DNA of 7,649 nt from Candidatus Poseidoniales archaeon (GTDB lineage Archaea > Thermoplasmatota > Poseidoniia > Poseidoniales > Thalassarchaeaceae), in contig JAPKEY010000069.1 of the NCBI GenBank assembly GCA_028821815.1, positions 1 through 7,649 on the forward strand, in the 5' to 3' direction. Below, piece by piece: positions 6,471 through 7,649 of the stretch (the first letter of the stretch is position 1; each line of letters starts with the position of its first letter). The position numbers were made by a program, and so were the translations under genes. The notes beneath the pieces are model-generated. The model saw nothing but the letters and a program-made list of their open reading frames with translations, was not told the DNA's origin and ran no database searches.

Positions 6471-7136
6471 TTGATACCGGGACCGATTCTCAGTATTCGA
6501 CAGGCCGTGATTGGGTTTGAGGTGGACAATCCATTACTCGTCGATGTGAATCTCGAAGTTCACCCTGGGGAGATCATTGGAGTTATCGGGCGTTCAGGAA
6601 TTGGAAAGAGTACCTTGCTTCGAACCATCGCAGGTTTACTACCTCCCATTTCGGGGGATATCGATGTACCGAATGGAAAGGGGGAAATTGGATACATTCC
6701 GCAAAGACTCGGATTGATCAATCATCAGAACGTAGGTTACAATGTCATGATGGGAGCACTTGCTAGAGCACCATTCTGGCAAACGTTATTCTCGTTACCG
6801 GGGGCCGAATTGCGACAATCCGCCCGAGATGCAATCGAAGCAGTGGGACTTTCAGACAAGGTATTGGATTCCATCAGTCAACTCTCAGGTGGGCAGCAAC
6901 AGCGGGTGGCAATTGCCCGTTCAATGGTCCAGCAACCCACCCTCCTTCTTGCCGATGAATGCTTAGGGGAACTCGATTCTGAAACGGCGAAAGAAATCAT
7001 TGAACTTATCCAAAAGTTGGCCAAAGAGAGTAACATAGCCATCATCCTCGTTGACCACAATCCTGTTCGAGTCGCGACATTTTGTGATCGTGTTCTCCAA
7101 GTGAAGGGTGTTCGTATTGAGGAGGTGAATGTGTGA
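6471..7136 (+). CDS. phnC: PhnC-family ABC importer ATPase
   Basis: 221 residues from TTG at 6471, which places the first strand (ILSIRQAVIGF) right after the start; TTG at 6414 would add 19 residues with no family support that I can see. Motifs: Walker A GRSGIGKST (40-48), Q-loop YIPQ (75-78), signature LSGGQQQR (138-145), Walker B LLLADE (158-163) and H-loop His196. The stretch NVMMGALARAPFWQTLFSLP (91-110) is the helical-domain segment particular to PhnC (N-V-L-x-G-x-L-x-R ... W-x-x-L). Walker B is followed by Cys (ADEC) where most relatives have Pro. The ATPase would drive import through the PhnE-type permease encoded immediately downstream. The symbol marks the family only: with the transferrin-like receptor, the cargo is probably iron, not phosphonate. 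Confidence 0.93.
   Translation: MIPGPILSIRQAVIGFEVDNPLLVDVNLEVHPGEIIGVIGRSGIGKSTLLRTIAGLLPPISGDIDVPNGKGEIGYIPQRLGLINHQNVGYNVMMGALARAPFWQTLFSLPGAELRQSARDAIEAVGLSDKVLDSISQLSGGQQQRVAIARSMVQQPTLLLADECLGELDSETAKEIIELIQKLAKESNIAIILVDHNPVRVATFCDRVLQVKGVRIEEVNV
7121..7127 (+). promoter_or_regulatory. Shine-Dalgarno site for the permease
   Basis: GGAGGTG lies within the end of the ATPase gene, 5 nt before the GTG at 7133. It selects this GTG, whose frame continues open to the window end; the ATG at 7129 is in another frame. Confidence 0.75.
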
Positions 7137-7649
7137 AACTAATTCAGCATCTGCAAAAGCGCCCAAGCCTAATCGTTTACACGGGAATTGTCATTCTTGC
7201 CATCATGATTTCAAACAAGTTGGGTATCACTATCGACAACTTAGGCCAAGCTTGGGAAAATGCAGGAATTCTTTGGTCTGAAATGTTTCCACCTGATTTC
7301 AGCGTTGTTACTGATCGGGCTTCATGGTCACAAACCAAATGTACATGGGAAGCAGATTGGGCCTGCAGTGCAGCGATTCATGGTTTGATGGAAACAATTG
7401 AAATTGCATTCTTAGCAACACTCTTTGGAATGCTGCTTTCACTCCCACTGTCGATGATGGCTGCTCACAACCTTTCACCGATTTGGCTTTCCACCATCAC
7501 TCGCCACTTCCTTGCCGGATTGCGTGTTCTCCCATCTCTTGTTTGGGCTTTAATTTTTGTAATCATGTTTGGCCCCGGCCCTCTGGCAGGTGTACTTGCA
7601 ATGACACTCTACACGATTGGATATCTGGGTAAATTACAGTATGAGGCTC
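7133..7649 (+). CDS. phnE: PhnE-family ABC importer permease, 3' end cut by window
   Basis: 172 complete codons are visible. The GTG start overlaps the ATPase stop (GTGA), with a strong Shine-Dalgarno site, so translation is coupled. A first helix spans about 13-28, followed by an external loop rich in Trp with Cys70 and Cys77. From about residue 84 the sequence follows the PhnE pattern: HGLMETIEIAFLATLFGM, LPLSMMAAHNL, RHFLAGLRVLPSLVWALIFV, then MFGPGPLAGVLA and TIGYLGKLQYEA. The last of these is the EAA-type coupling segment that contacts the ATPase. The missing part should hold the end of the coupling loop and the last helices. It forms the membrane channel for cargo delivered by the transferrin-like lipoprotein; the family name does not prove phosphonate transport. 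Confidence 0.92.
   Translation, partial: MKLIQHLQKRPSLIVYTGIVILAIMISNKLGITIDNLGQAWENAGILWSEMFPPDFSVVTDRASWSQTKCTWEADWACSAAIHGLMETIEIAFLATLFGMLLSLPLSMMAAHNLSPIWLSTITRHFLAGLRVLPSLVWALIFVIMFGPGPLAGVLAMTLYTIGYLGKLQYEA

Overview
The window looks like a piece of a marine Group II euryarchaeal genome (Poseidoniales-like) or a close thermoplasmatal relative. Three things suggest this: a large secreted protein ending in a PGF-CTERM-type LPGF / membrane helix / basic tail; an archaeal-style TATA element; and a short protein with a Gar1-like domain, a protein found in archaea and eukaryotes. The assignment is inference, because no rRNA or marker gene is present.

Layout. The left part (1-3316) is on the minus strand. 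Reading leftwards it holds a membrane protein with an exported C-terminal domain (3316-2459), a large secreted, surface-anchored multidomain protein (2448-379), and a Gar1-like protein whose 3' end is cut by the window edge where a RanBP2-type zinc finger begins (333-1). A short divergent intergenic region (3317-3421) separates these from the plus-strand genes. The plus strand starts with a translationally coupled ABC-2 exporter pair (ATPase 3422-4402, permease 4395-5228). A compact regulatory region (5229-5325) follows, then a three-gene ABC importer operon: lipoprotein 5326-6417, ATPase 6471-7136, and permease 7133 to the window end (cut).

The main discovery is the importer. Its ATPase and permease are of the PhnC and PhnE families, so routine annotation would call the operon a phosphonate transporter. 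The substrate-binding lipoprotein, however, carries the iron site of a single transferrin lobe: Asp96, Tyr124, Tyr206 and His257, plus the carbonate-holding Thr150 and Lys154 (Arg in animal transferrins) and the matching disulfide pair Cys148/Cys212. Its N-terminal part still looks like PhnD. Upstream lie two copies of a 17-bp element, each containing a TTAGG-N4-CCTAA palindrome that resembles DtxR/IdeR metal-repressor boxes. One overlaps the TATA-like element and the other the expected transcription start. Ligand residues, transporter class and operator point the same way: an archaeal Fe(III) importer, probably repressed by a metal-loaded regulator, that uses a transferrin-like receptor. All family comparisons are from memory and need a profile search.

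No gene-free stretch exceeds 300 bases, and I saw no tRNA, rRNA, CRISPR array or insertion sequence.
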